Shown here piece after piece: positions 45,372 through 54,349 of a stretch of 64,000 nucleotides of DNA (positions are counted from its first letter, which is position 1; each line of letters starts with the position of its first letter). Source of the DNA: Myxococcaceae bacterium JPH2 (GTDB lineage Bacteria > Myxococcota > Myxococcia > Myxococcales > Myxococcaceae); NCBI GenBank assembly GCA_016458225.1, contig JAEMGR010000015.1, forward strand, positions 124,001-188,000, given 5' to 3'. The notes beneath the pieces are model-generated. The model ran no database searches and had not been told where the DNA came from. It was given only the letters and a program-made list of their open reading frames with translations. Made by a program: the position numbers and the translations under genes.

Positions 45372-46694
45372 TCAGGGCGACTCCACGAAGAGGCGGCGCA
45401 GATAGGGATTGAGTAAGCGACCCTCCGGGTCCAGACGCTCTCGCTCGCGATGGAAGTCCGCCCAGCGTGGATACAGGTCCTTCAGCGTCGCCGCGGTCTG
45501 CGTGTGCAGCTTGCCCCAGTGCGGACGCCCACCGTGGTTGCGGAAGATGGCCTCCGCGCTGGAGAAGTAGGGCTCCAAGGGCATGCCCTGGTACTGATGC
45601 ACCGCGATGAAGGCGCGGTCTCCGCCGTGCGCGGGGCTGAGGAAGATGTCGTCACCGCGCACGAAGCGGTACTCCACCGGGAAGTGCACACCCAACTGCT
45701 CGCGCGCGATGAAGGCTTGCAGCTCGCGCAGACACTCGGGGCCGCGCTCCACGGGCACCGCGTATTCCATCTCCTGGAAGCGCACCAACCGAGGCGTGGC
45801 GAACATCGCGTGGCTCGCGCCCGCCATTCCGCCCTCTGACGCGAGTCGCGCCGACAGCCGGCTCACGGGCGCGCACAACGAGGGCTTCATTCGGCACGCG
45901 CGGCTCACCGCGCCGAAGAGGGCGTTCTCCAGCACCAGTTCGTTGAACCAGCGCCCCACGCCCATGCCCCGGGGCGATTCCTCGGTGAGGTCCATCGCCT
46001 TGGTCATCACCCGGTCCGTGTGAGGGAACCAGAAGAACTCGAAGTGGCGATGCGTGGCGCGCGCCGTGTCGAGCCCCGCCAGACATTCCTCCAACGACAT
46101 CGTGCGGCGCGCGAGCGACAGCCGATACGCGGGCAACAACTTCAGCCGCACGCGCGCCATCACCCCCAGCGCGCCGAGCGACACCTGCGCCGCGCGAAAC
46201 AGCGAAGGCTCCGTCTCCTCGGAGCACTCCACGACCTCGCCGCGCGCCGTGACCAGCGTCAGCGCACGCGCCTGTGTGGCCAACACGCCGAAGCGCGCGC
46301 CCGTGCCATGCGTCCCCGTGCCGAGCGCGCCTCCGAGCGACTGTTTGTCGATGTCGCCCAGGTTCTCCATCCCCAGGCCCCGCTGCGCGAGTTCACGTCC
46401 CAATTCCCGCAGCGGCGTGCCTGCCCAGACGGTGGCCTCGCGCGCGTCCGCGTCCACCGCCTCCACGCCCGTCAGCGCGTCGACGGACAGCATCGTCTCG
46501 TCGGTGGCGCACAGCGGCGGGAACGAGTGCCCGCTGCCCACCACGCGCACCGTGGCACCTTGGGCGCTGGCCTGTCTCAGCGCGGCCTTCAATGCGTCCA
46601 GGTCCGCGGGGCGCAGGAACGCGCTCGGGTGCGCCTCCACCGCGCCGGACCAGTTGCGCCACGTCGTCTTGCCGACCGCCTTCGCGTGCCGCAT
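45372..46694 (-). CDS. FAD-linked D-arabinono-1,4-lactone oxidase family protein
   Basis: 440 residues. PCMH-type FAD domain with VGSGHSFPPL (the His is the usual flavin attachment site) and GTGTHGTGARFG. The C-terminal ALO domain has the HWGKLHT signature and the end NPYLRRLF. These enzymes oxidise aldono-lactones or polyols with oxygen. No signal peptide. It starts four bases after the stop of the PLP enzyme gene, so the two share an operon and perhaps a pathway. Confidence 0.9.
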   Translation of the reverse strand: MRHAKAVGKTTWRNWSGAVEAHPSAFLRPADLDALKAALRQASAQGATVRVVGSGHSFPPLCATDETMLSVDALTGVEAVDADAREATVWAGTPLRELGRELAQRGLGMENLGDIDKQSLGGALGTGTHGTGARFGVLATQARALTLVTARGEVVECSEETEPSLFRAAQVSLGALGVMARVRLKLLPAYRLSLARRTMSLEECLAGLDTARATHRHFEFFWFPHTDRVMTKAMDLTEESPRGMGVGRWFNELVLENALFGAVSRACRMKPSLCAPVSRLSARLASEGGMAGASHAMFATPRLVRFQEMEYAVPVERGPECLRELQAFIAREQLGVHFPVEYRFVRGDDIFLSPAHGGDRAFIAVHQYQGMPLEPYFSSAEAIFRNHGGRPHWGKLHTQTAATLKDLYPRWADFHRERERLDPEGRLLNPYLRRLFVESP

Positions 46695-46698
46695 CCGT

Positions 46699-47871
46699 TC
46701 ACCCCCACTCGCCCCGATAGGTTGGCACCTCCTCGACGACCCGCCCCTCGGAGAGCAGCAGAAGCGTCCGGAAGTGCTCGCACAGTTCCCCGGCCTTCGC
46801 GTGCCGGAAGAAGACGGGCGCGCCCAGCGGCAGCGGCACGGGCCCGTCGTAGGCGATGGGTGTCTGCACCTCGCCCACGCCCTCCAACGGGAACAGCCGA
46901 GCCCCCTCCGGCAGGTAGGGCCGGGGCAGCTTGTCCAGTCCCGCCGCCCCCGAGGCGACGAAGCCACCGCCCTGGAGCGTGAAGATGCCCGGCGCGGGCC
47001 GACGCGTGACGGGGATGGCGAAGGCCGCCGCGGGCTGATGGCGAAACATGCGGTAGCCATCGAAGAGCGCGGGAGAGAACAAGCCACTGCCCGCGGCGAG
47101 CTCCGTGACGCTCGCGTCCGCGCGCGTGGACTCGAGGCTGCCCGTGCCCCCGCCGTTCACGAACGACAGCGAGAAGCCCGCGTCCGCCAGCGCTCGGACA
47201 ATCGCCGCGCGCCGCGCATGCACCGCCCTCACCGCGCCGCGCTGGAGCGCGCGCACCGCCAGGTTCTTCATGCCCGCGAAGGGTGACGCATCGGGCACGC
47301 CCGCGAGCTGCGCCTCGTAGCCCATCACCCCCGCGAGGAACACCCCCTCCGAGGCCGCGATGGCGCGCGCCACCTTCAGCGCATCCTCGGGCGTGCGCAC
47401 GGGCGAGCGATACACGCCGAACCACAGGCCCGGCAGGTCCAGCGACAGGTCCACGTCCAGGCACAAGGGCACGCGCGCGCCATGGCGCTGGGCCGCTCGC
47501 GCCGCGAGTTCGACATGCTCGGCGCAATCCACCATGAGCGTGACGGGCGAAGGTGGACGACACAGCTCCGCGAGCGCCTCGGGATCCACGACCGGATAAC
47601 CCATCAACAGGTTCGTCAGGCCTCGCTCGCGCAGCCGCACGGCTTCATCGGGGCGGTAGCACATGAGCCCCTGGAAGCCAGGGACTGTCTCGAGCACGCG
47701 CCGGATGAGCGACACGCAACGCACGGACTTGGTGGCCAGCCGGATGGGCTTGCCTCCCGCGCGGCGGACCAGGGCCGTGGCGTTGTCCTTCAGCAGGTCC
47801 AGGTCCACGAACGCCAGCGGGAGTCGCCGTCCCTCCAGCGCCTTCGCGTAATAGGCATGGTCGCGCGGCAT
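46699..47871 (-). CDS. Type III PLP enzyme, amino acid deaminase/aldolase (D-threonine aldolase-like)
   Basis: 390 residues with an alanine-racemase-type N-terminal barrel. The PLP Lys is in RLATKSVRCV, and the phosphate-binding region is near VNGGGTGSLE. The late FFRHAKAGELCEHF has the His and Cys found as metal ligands in D-threonine aldolase/D-serine dehydratase. It may cleave or deaminate beta-hydroxy-D-amino acids. It is the upstream partner of the lactone oxidase gene. Confidence 0.88.
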   Translation of the reverse strand: MPRDHAYYAKALEGRRLPLAFVDLDLLKDNATALVRRAGGKPIRLATKSVRCVSLIRRVLETVPGFQGLMCYRPDEAVRLRERGLTNLLMGYPVVDPEALAELCRPPSPVTLMVDCAEHVELAARAAQRHGARVPLCLDVDLSLDLPGLWFGVYRSPVRTPEDALKVARAIAASEGVFLAGVMGYEAQLAGVPDASPFAGMKNLAVRALQRGAVRAVHARRAAIVRALADAGFSLSFVNGGGTGSLESTRADASVTELAAGSGLFSPALFDGYRMFRHQPAAAFAIPVTRRPAPGIFTLQGGGFVASGAAGLDKLPRPYLPEGARLFPLEGVGEVQTPIAYDGPVPLPLGAPVFFRHAKAGELCEHFRTLLLLSEGRVVEEVPTYRGEWG

Positions 47872-48224
47872 GTGGCTCCGCTCCTTCTGGCGCGCCGGAG
47901 CGCAGCCGGCGGAATCATGACGCGACAGGGAGGTCCGCCGTGAATCGGCCGGAAGGGGCAGCGCGTCGGGCGCCCCAGCCGGACACCCGACGCGCGCTCA
48001 CGCGATCCAGCAACTTCCGATGGGCCCACCCCCCCGCGGGCACGGATCAAAGTGTCTCGCCCTCGGAAATGCGATTCAATCGGTGAAAACCCGTAGGTCC
48101 AACCTTACCCGCCAAACGCGCCCGCACTGAGAGTATCAACTGGGCGGCAGCTCGGAGCGGATTCGGCGCCAATACCCCACCTCCTGCATCCTGTGCCGTC
48201 TATAATCAGTAAATCTTGATTCAA
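47872..48224. other. Divergent intergenic region with hairpin
   Basis: 353 bases between the PLP-enzyme gene and the LuxR-type gene; no gene seen. It holds the dyad at 47961-47995 and a TATAAT box at 48201-48206 that could be the -10 of the LuxR-type gene, though no good -35 lies at the right distance. Confidence 0.45.
47961..47995. promoter_or_regulatory. Long dyad in divergent gap
   Basis: GCGCGTCGGG (47961-47970) pairs exactly with CCCGACGCGC (47986-47995) around a 15-base loop, 90 bases ahead of the PLP-enzyme start. Since both flanking genes read outward, it is more likely an operator or leader hairpin than a terminator. Confidence 0.5.
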
Positions 48225-49337
48225 ATGACTTCCGAGGATCAGCACCTGCTGCGAGACCTCGAGGCGCTGCTGGCGAATATGGAGCCGGGTTCGGAGGCCA
48301 TGCCCGCCGTGGTGGCCGCCCTCAAAGATGCCCTGCGCGCTGAGCGCGCCGTGGCTTATGGCGTCGAAGTAGGACCCGAGCGCTACCACGCGACTTATTC
48401 TCACTGCGCGGGATTTCCTCAATCTCCGAATGTCCTGGCGGAAGTCCTGGACGAGTTCCTCCCGGGAGTGGGTGACCCATGGGGTTACTTCGATCCCGCC
48501 CATCCGGCGCCGTCCCAGCGCAACCAGGCCCTGCGCTTCCGCCCTCTGGCGGAGACCACACAGAGCGAACCTCCACTGTACGCGCCGGGTTCGGAGCCCT
48601 GGGAGCTGTTAGGCATTCCCGCGGAGCAGTGGGCCCGCACGCTGGAGCGAGTCACCGCGCGCACCGGGTCGCTGTATCGCCGACTGGGATTGGACCGCAT
48701 GGCGCAGCTGCGCACGCTCGTCTGCGAAGGCGCGACGCTGCTGGGCTGGGTGGGAGCGTTCCGGACCGAGCCCTTCACCGAGCGCGATGAGCTGCTGCTC
48801 CAGTCGTTGACGCCCGCACTCCAGCGCAGGCTGGCCATGGACACGCGACTGCGCGAGGCGGGGCTGCTGGGCTCGGCGCTCGAGGCGGCGCTGGAGGCGC
48901 TGGGTCGCCCCGCCTGGGTCGTCACCGCGACGGGCCGGGTGGTGCACACCAACAAGGCGGGCCGTCAGCGATTGGACGAAGACGCGCGCGGGCTCGCCTC
49001 TCAGGTCCGCGACTGCCTGCGCAGCGTTCCAGGTTCAGGGCCATTGTTCTCCAGCTCGCTGCGCAGCCCGGGCCTGCCGGATCACTTCCTGGTGTTGGAT
49101 CCAGGCCCCCCTCCCGACCACACCACGCGCGTGCGGCGGCTGGCCCTTCGGTGGGCGCTCACCGCCCGCGAGATTCAAGTCCTGGAGCACGTGGTGCAGG
49201 GCGAGACGAACAAGGCCATCGCCGCGCACCTGGGCTGTGCCGAGCGCACGGTGGAGGTGCACGTCACCCATCTGCTGAACAAGGCGCAGGTCGAGAGCCG
49301 CTCCGCGCTCATCTCTCGTTTCTTCCAGGCGGCGTGA
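48225..49337 (+). CDS. LuxR-type transcriptional regulator
   Basis: 370 residues from the ATG at 48225; a TTG at 48216 is an alternative. The C-terminal LuxR HTH (about 305-365) is typical: LTAREIQVLEHVVQGETNKAI, then HLGCAERTVEVHVTHLLNK. The N-terminal 200 residues are a helical or GAF-like region of unknown ligand, with a PAS-like strand set (RPAWVVTATGRVVHTN) before the HTH. No receiver domain, so it is not a classical response regulator. Its target is unknown; the metallophosphatase gene follows 30 bases later. Confidence 0.88.
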   Translation: MTSEDQHLLRDLEALLANMEPGSEAMPAVVAALKDALRAERAVAYGVEVGPERYHATYSHCAGFPQSPNVLAEVLDEFLPGVGDPWGYFDPAHPAPSQRNQALRFRPLAETTQSEPPLYAPGSEPWELLGIPAEQWARTLERVTARTGSLYRRLGLDRMAQLRTLVCEGATLLGWVGAFRTEPFTERDELLLQSLTPALQRRLAMDTRLREAGLLGSALEAALEALGRPAWVVTATGRVVHTNKAGRQRLDEDARGLASQVRDCLRSVPGSGPLFSSSLRSPGLPDHFLVLDPGPPPDHTTRVRRLALRWALTAREIQVLEHVVQGETNKAIAAHLGCAERTVEVHVTHLLNKAQVESRSALISRFFQAA

Positions 49338-49367
49338 GCCGGGCATCCGCGCGCGCCCGTGCCTAGG

Positions 49368-50534
49368 ATGCCGCGCGTGAGCACCTCTCGCGCCTCTCGC
49401 ATCCACGCCGCACTCACGCGCGCCGACGCCGCTGTCGCGCGCGGCCCTGTCTCTGTCCCAGCGGAAGGAGCGCCGCGCGCCCTCCGCGTCGTGATGGGAG
49501 ACCCCCAGGCGAACTTCGAGCACCTCCTCGCCATCCTGGAGGCGCGCGGTCTCTTGGGCGACGACGGCGTGTTGAGGCCCGACAGTCAGCTCGTCCTCGT
49601 GGGCGACTGCTTCGACTGGGGCCCACGCGATGAGCGGCGCGCGGTCGCGGCGAGCGCCTTGCGACTCCTTGCATGGTCCGCGACACACCCCGCCGACGCG
49701 GTGGTGATGCTGCTCGGCAATCATGACCTCGGCCGCGTGGGCGAGCTGGCGGACTTCACCGATGCGACGTTCGCCACCGCCCAAGCCGAAGCGGACCGCA
49801 TCTACGTTGGCGACGCGACGCATGAGCCCGAGGAGCAGGCCTTCCTCGCGCGCTGGCCCCAAGTCCCCAACGCCGAGCTGGTGGCGCGCGACTTCAGCAC
49901 CTGGAACGAGGCCCAGCGCGACTGGGTGACGCACCTCTTGCGCGCGAGGCGCTTCCGCGCGGCCCACGCCGCGGGCTCGAACCTCCTCGTGTTGCACGCG
50001 GGAGTCACGCACGAGGACCTGGACGTGCTCGGCGTGCCGGGCCCTCACCGCGCGGATGCGGGCGAGGTGGCGCGCGCACTCAACGCGGCGCTGGACGCGG
50101 CCGTGGCGGCGTGGACCTCGGGGCCGCTCGTCATCCCGGGCCTGCACGCGCCTGGAAACGCGGCGGAGGGCGAGGGGCGCGGCATCTTCTACCAGCGCCC
50201 CAGCCTGCTGCCCGAGGATGCCCAGCGCGTGCGAGGCACACCGCGCCGAAGGTTCGATCCGCGCCGGTTGCCGGCGGGACTGGTGCAGGTGGTGGGACAC
50301 ACCCGCGACAAGCGAACCCGCGAGCTGCTTCAGCGCCCCGGGCCCGTGCGAGACGGCGTGCTGCGCCACCTGGTGACGGACGGAACCCGGGTGGAGTACG
50401 CGCACGGGACCCCGGCCAATCCGGGGCCCCGAGAGGCCGTGCTCCTCTTCACCGACGGCGCCATGCGCGAGTGTCCGGCCGAGGACTTCGAGCTGCTCGA
50501 CCTGGACACCCGTCGCGCCGCGCTACCGCGCTGA
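49368..50534 (+). CDS. Calcineurin-like metallophosphoesterase
   Basis: About 388 residues from the ATG at 49368; the GTG at 49377 is nearly equal. Motifs in order: GDPQAN in place of the usual GDxH, VGDCFDWGP, LLGNHDLG, LVLHAGV and VVGHT. The replacement of His in the first motif is seen in some Shewanella-like and bacterial PPP-related phosphatases. The substrate is unknown. It is downstream of the LuxR gene and may be co-transcribed. Its end overlaps the convergent thioredoxin gene by 12 bases. Confidence 0.85.
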   Translation: MPRVSTSRASRIHAALTRADAAVARGPVSVPAEGAPRALRVVMGDPQANFEHLLAILEARGLLGDDGVLRPDSQLVLVGDCFDWGPRDERRAVAASALRLLAWSATHPADAVVMLLGNHDLGRVGELADFTDATFATAQAEADRIYVGDATHEPEEQAFLARWPQVPNAELVARDFSTWNEAQRDWVTHLLRARRFRAAHAAGSNLLVLHAGVTHEDLDVLGVPGPHRADAGEVARALNAALDAAVAAWTSGPLVIPGLHAPGNAAEGEGRGIFYQRPSLLPEDAQRVRGTPRRRFDPRRLPAGLVQVVGHTRDKRTRELLQRPGPVRDGVLRHLVTDGTRVEYAHGTPANPGPREAVLLFTDGAMRECPAEDFELLDLDTRRAALPR

Positions 50535-51896
50535 GGTGGGCTGGGCCGCCGCCTTCACGGTGGCCAGCTTCTTCTCCAGCCCTTCCACCTGACGCGGGGA
50601 CACCTGCGCGGCGGGCAGCGTCTTCGCGTAGGCGAGCGCATCCTCCACCGTCTTCACCGCCGCCGCCGGCTCCTTGCGGGCGAGGTAGATGTCGGCCCGG
50701 CCCGTGAGCACGCCCAGCCGGCGAGCGCCCTGCACCTTCGTCAGCGCGCGGTCGCTCGCGGCGAGCGCGTCATCCAGCCGCCCCGACACGCGATACAGCG
50801 TGGCCAGGCGCGCGGGCGGGTTGTAGTCCTGGGGCAGGTCGCGCTCGCTCTGCTCGATGGCGGGGATGACGCGCTGGGGCTGCTCCAGCTTCATCGCGGC
50901 CAGCATGCGGTGCGAATCAAAGACAGAGCGCGCGTCGGGGTTCGGCGCCTTGGCGGCCTCGCCCTCCAGGTACGACAGCCACTGCTCCGCCACGGCGCGG
51001 CTGCCGGCCTTGTCGCCATCCGCCTCGCGCGTCTCGGTGAGCATCTCGTAGAGGCCGGAGCGGTCGTCCGCCGTCATGGTGATGGCGGGAGGGCCGAGCG
51101 CCTCGCGCGCCTTCGCCTCCAGCGTGTGCCGCAGCTCCGCGCCCGCGGCGCTGTCCTCGGGCAAGGACATCGCGCACGTCAGGCCGTTGAGCACGCTGTT
51201 CGCCCACGACAGCGAACGCGGGACGCGCGGCAGCTCTTCAATCGCCTTGCGCGCGCAGGCCTCATGCTGCTTGGCGCCGTACATGGCCATCGTCAGCGAC
51301 TCCAGCGCGCGGCCTCGGCGAGACCAGTCGGCGGGCGCCTCGGCGAGCGCCAGCGTGAGCGCCTCGGCGGCCTCCGTCGGCTTGCCCTCGCCATACAGGG
51401 CATCGCCTCGCGCGAGCAGGGCCTCGGCACCAGTGGCGCCGCCCTTGTACGCGCGCTCTCCGTCCTCGAAGAGCTTCTCGAGCTGCGGCGCGGTGGCGCT
51501 GCCGGCGAAGCGCAGCAGGGCCTTCTCCTCGCGCGGGTCGATGATGAAGAAGGTGGGCCAGAACTCCACCGGGTACTTCTCCTGGAACGCCGCGTTCTGC
51601 GCCAGGTCGGTGTTCAGCTCCACCCAGACGAAGCGGCCCGCGTGCTTGGCGAGCGCCGCGTCGGTGAAGACATACGCGCGCATCGAGCGACAGGTGTGGC
51701 ACCAGGGCGCCCACGTGTCGACGAACAGCGGCACGCCCTTGGCTTTCGCCTCGGCGAGCGCGCGGCCGTAGTCATCCGCGATGAAAGGAAGGGGGCTCTC
51801 GGCATGGGACGCGTCGGTGGACACGTTCGCGTGCGAGGCAGTGCAGGCGACGAGCCCCGACAAGGACAGGAGCAGGCAGGCAACGAGCGTACGCAT
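50523..51896 (-). CDS. Thioredoxin-domain lipoprotein with TPR repeats
   Basis: 457 residues. Lipobox LVAC with C18 as the lipid site. A thioredoxin-like domain (about 35-150) has the active site WCHTC (C66, C69) and the cis-Pro in FWPTFFI. Residues about 165-455 are TPR-like helical pairs (AAEALTLALAEAPADW, ALAASDRALTKVQG). It probably acts as a periplasmic thiol-disulfide protein with a protein-binding tail. It is divergent from the GTPase gene. Confidence 0.88.
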   Translation of the reverse strand: MRTLVACLLLSLSGLVACTASHANVSTDASHAESPLPFIADDYGRALAEAKAKGVPLFVDTWAPWCHTCRSMRAYVFTDAALAKHAGRFVWVELNTDLAQNAAFQEKYPVEFWPTFFIIDPREEKALLRFAGSATAPQLEKLFEDGERAYKGGATGAEALLARGDALYGEGKPTEAAEALTLALAEAPADWSRRGRALESLTMAMYGAKQHEACARKAIEELPRVPRSLSWANSVLNGLTCAMSLPEDSAAGAELRHTLEAKAREALGPPAITMTADDRSGLYEMLTETREADGDKAGSRAVAEQWLSYLEGEAAKAPNPDARSVFDSHRMLAAMKLEQPQRVIPAIEQSERDLPQDYNPPARLATLYRVSGRLDDALAASDRALTKVQGARRLGVLTGRADIYLARKEPAAAVKTVEDALAYAKTLPAAQVSPRQVEGLEKKLATVKAAAQPTSAR

Positions 51897-51999
51897 GCGG
51901 CGCACCCTATCGCGCCCGCCCACCGCTGTCCCTGGCCGACGCTGGCGCGGACGAGCGACTGGGCAGGCGCTCGCACCCGTGGTGTCCTGCGCACGCCCG

Positions 52000-53754
52000 A
52001 TGAAGGACCCCAACGCCCTGCGCCATGCCCTCGCATCCGCTCTGGATGCCTTGCCCGCTCCCGAGCGCTTCCCCGAAGCCGCGGACGCCGACGTCGCGCG
52101 CAGGCTCGTGGAGCGCCTGCGCCGCGACCTGATTCCCCGGCTCGGCGCGGGGGATGCGCCGCTGCTCCTGGTGGCCATCGCCGGCCCCAACAACGTGGGC
52201 AAGTCCACGCTCTTCAACGCGCTGGCGGGCGCGTCCCTGTCCCCCGCGCGCCCCGAGGGCGGCCTGACCAAGCAATGTCTGGCGGCCTCGCACCCGGAGA
52301 CCTGGACGGGCGAGCTGAAGGACTTCCTCACCCGCCGCTACGACATCATTCCGGTGGCCTCGGGAGACGTGGCACCCGTGGACCAGCCCGGTCCCGCAGG
52401 GCGTCTGTATCTGGTGCTGTCGGACGCGGTGCCGCGCGGCCTGCTGGTGATGGACACACCAGACTTCGACAGCGTGTACCGCGACAACCGCGAGCGCGCC
52501 GAGGCACTGCTCGTCACCGTGGACGTGCTGGTGTTCGTGGTGAGCCGGCAGACGTACCAGAACGCGGCGCTGGTGGACTTCCTGCGCGCGGCGGTGGGCC
52601 ATGGGCGTCCGTATCTGCTCGTCTACAACGAGGCCACCCGCGAGGAAGTGGCGCGCGCGCACCTGGAGAAGCTCGCGGCGGATGTCGGCCATCCGCCCCT
52701 GGCGCGCTACCTCGCGCCGCATCAGCCGGACGTGGAGGCGGGCCTCGCACCGCTGGCCACTCAGCCCTTGGATGGAGCGACCTCCCTGGCCGCGCGACTG
52801 GGACAGGCCGAGCACGCGCGCGAGCTGAAGGCCCGCGCCCTGGCGGCATCACTCGCGGACGCGCGCCTGGAGATGGAGACCGTGGCGAACGCCGCCGAGC
52901 GGGCCGCGCGCGAACCGGATCGACTCAGGCAGCGCCTGCGTCATGAGCTTCAAGGCGTGGGCGCGCAGGCAGCGCTCAAGGCCGTCCCCGCGGACGTGCT
53001 CATCGATGCGTTCCGCGACGAGCTGGATGCGCGCAGCACGTTCCACCGCTGGGTGCGGCTGCCGTTCCGAGGACTGGCCACGGCGCTCACCTTCGTGAGC
53101 CGCAAGGTGCGCGAGTCCTTCACCGGTCCCGAGGCGCACGCCGCGCTCCCCACGCAGTCCGTGGATGCGACGCTGAGAGATGGCCTTCGCAGGTTGGTGG
53201 ACGCATTCGCGCCCGAGGTGGCCGCGTGGCGCGGCGACGAGGCCACCCGAGCACGTCTGGCGGAGGCCTTTGGACCCGCGACGCTCGCGCGGCTGGATGA
53301 GCCTCTGGGAATGGAGTCGTTCCACGCGCACGCGGCGGATCGCATCACGCTGTATGACTTCTGTCGCCAGCTCGTGGGCGCCGAACTCCAAGGTGGGATG
53401 CGCGAGGAGCTGCTCCAAACGTTCACCACCCTCGTCTACTCAGTGCCCTCCGGCGCGGCGGCCGTCGTCACCGTTGCCACCGGAGGAATCGGACATGACG
53501 CGGTTGTCTGGGCTGGCACGTTATTATCCACACCGCTGCTCGAGCGCTTCGTGGATCTGCTCGGTGCGCAGGTGCGCGCAACGGTGACACGCAAGTGGGC
53601 CGACGCGCACGGAGCCACTTTGGCTCGCGAAATGGAGCAACACATCTTCACCGACCTGTTGGGACACCTCGATGACCAAACCGAGGCCTGGACGCAAGTG
53701 TCCTCCCGTCTCAGGGTCGCAAGTGCCTCTGCGACTGGAGGGCACTCCTCCTGA
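52000..53754 (+). CDS. Dynamin-like large GTPase
   Basis: 584 residues. The P-loop is GPNNVGKST (62-70) and G3 is MDTPDFDS (about 150-157). The guanine-specificity motif is YNEAT instead of NKxD. The GTPase domain is followed by long helices (about 265-350, ARALAASLADARLEMET...) and a C-terminal hydrophobic region (VVTVATGGIGHDAVVWAGTLL) that may touch membrane. This layout resembles bacterial dynamin-like or YfjP-type GTPases. It stands alone; an XRE-family gene follows. Confidence 0.82.
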   Translation: MKDPNALRHALASALDALPAPERFPEAADADVARRLVERLRRDLIPRLGAGDAPLLLVAIAGPNNVGKSTLFNALAGASLSPARPEGGLTKQCLAASHPETWTGELKDFLTRRYDIIPVASGDVAPVDQPGPAGRLYLVLSDAVPRGLLVMDTPDFDSVYRDNRERAEALLVTVDVLVFVVSRQTYQNAALVDFLRAAVGHGRPYLLVYNEATREEVARAHLEKLAADVGHPPLARYLAPHQPDVEAGLAPLATQPLDGATSLAARLGQAEHARELKARALAASLADARLEMETVANAAERAAREPDRLRQRLRHELQGVGAQAALKAVPADVLIDAFRDELDARSTFHRWVRLPFRGLATALTFVSRKVRESFTGPEAHAALPTQSVDATLRDGLRRLVDAFAPEVAAWRGDEATRARLAEAFGPATLARLDEPLGMESFHAHAADRITLYDFCRQLVGAELQGGMREELLQTFTTLVYSVPSGAAAVVTVATGGIGHDAVVWAGTLLSTPLLERFVDLLGAQVRATVTRKWADAHGATLAREMEQHIFTDLLGHLDDQTEAWTQVSSRLRVASASATGGHSS

Positions 53755-53875
53755 GAAGCACAGAACGGACTTCTCTACCCGCCGGGTCGTATCGGCCAAC
53801 CCACTCCGTGTGTCCTGGGCTCCCCATCCAGGCAGTCGTATCAACAGTCAGGACTTCACGGGAAGGTCAAGCGTC

Positions 53876-54277
53876 ATGTACGGGGAGCGTGAGAAGGCAC
53901 TGAGGAAGACGCTCGGCAGGAACGCGCGTGCGGCTCGCGAACGCCAGAAGCTGACCCAGGCGGACGTGGCGGAGCGCATCAACCTGGCCACCGAGGTCTA
54001 TGGTCGGATCGAGCGCGGTCGCTCGTTTCCCAGCATTCCCACTTTTCTCCGGCTATGCCATGCCTTGCATGAGCCGTCGGACCGGATGCTGGGTTTGGAG
54101 GACACGGGCGGGCTCGGAGACATCGAGCTGGCGCTGGTCACCGAGCCGACAGCGCCCGCGGCGGGCGAGCACCCGCCGGAGCTCCGGCGCCTCCTGCGCA
54201 CACTGCAGGGTTGCGAACCGGGCGAGCTGCGGGCCCTGAGGCGGCTCCTGGCGGCGATGAAGAAGCCCATCCGCTGA
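53876..54277 (+). CDS. XRE-family helix-turn-helix regulator
   Basis: 133 residues. The Cro/C1-type HTH spans about 12-68 (LTQADVAERINLATEVYGRIE, then GRSFPSIPTFLRLCHAL). The C-terminal part is charged and helical (LRRLLRTLQGCEPGELRALRRLL). It lies 72 bases before the DACNV-protein gene and about 1.3 kb before traA on the same strand, so it may control either. No operator could be tied to it. Confidence 0.88.
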   Translation: MYGEREKALRKTLGRNARAARERQKLTQADVAERINLATEVYGRIERGRSFPSIPTFLRLCHALHEPSDRMLGLEDTGGLGDIELALVTEPTAPAAGEHPPELRRLLRTLQGCEPGELRALRRLLAAMKKPIR

Positions 54278-54349
54278 GCGGAGCCCCACGAGCGAGCGGG
54301 AGCCTTCGTCCGTGCGTGGCTCGCGAGGATGGGCCATGCTGGCCGGGCC

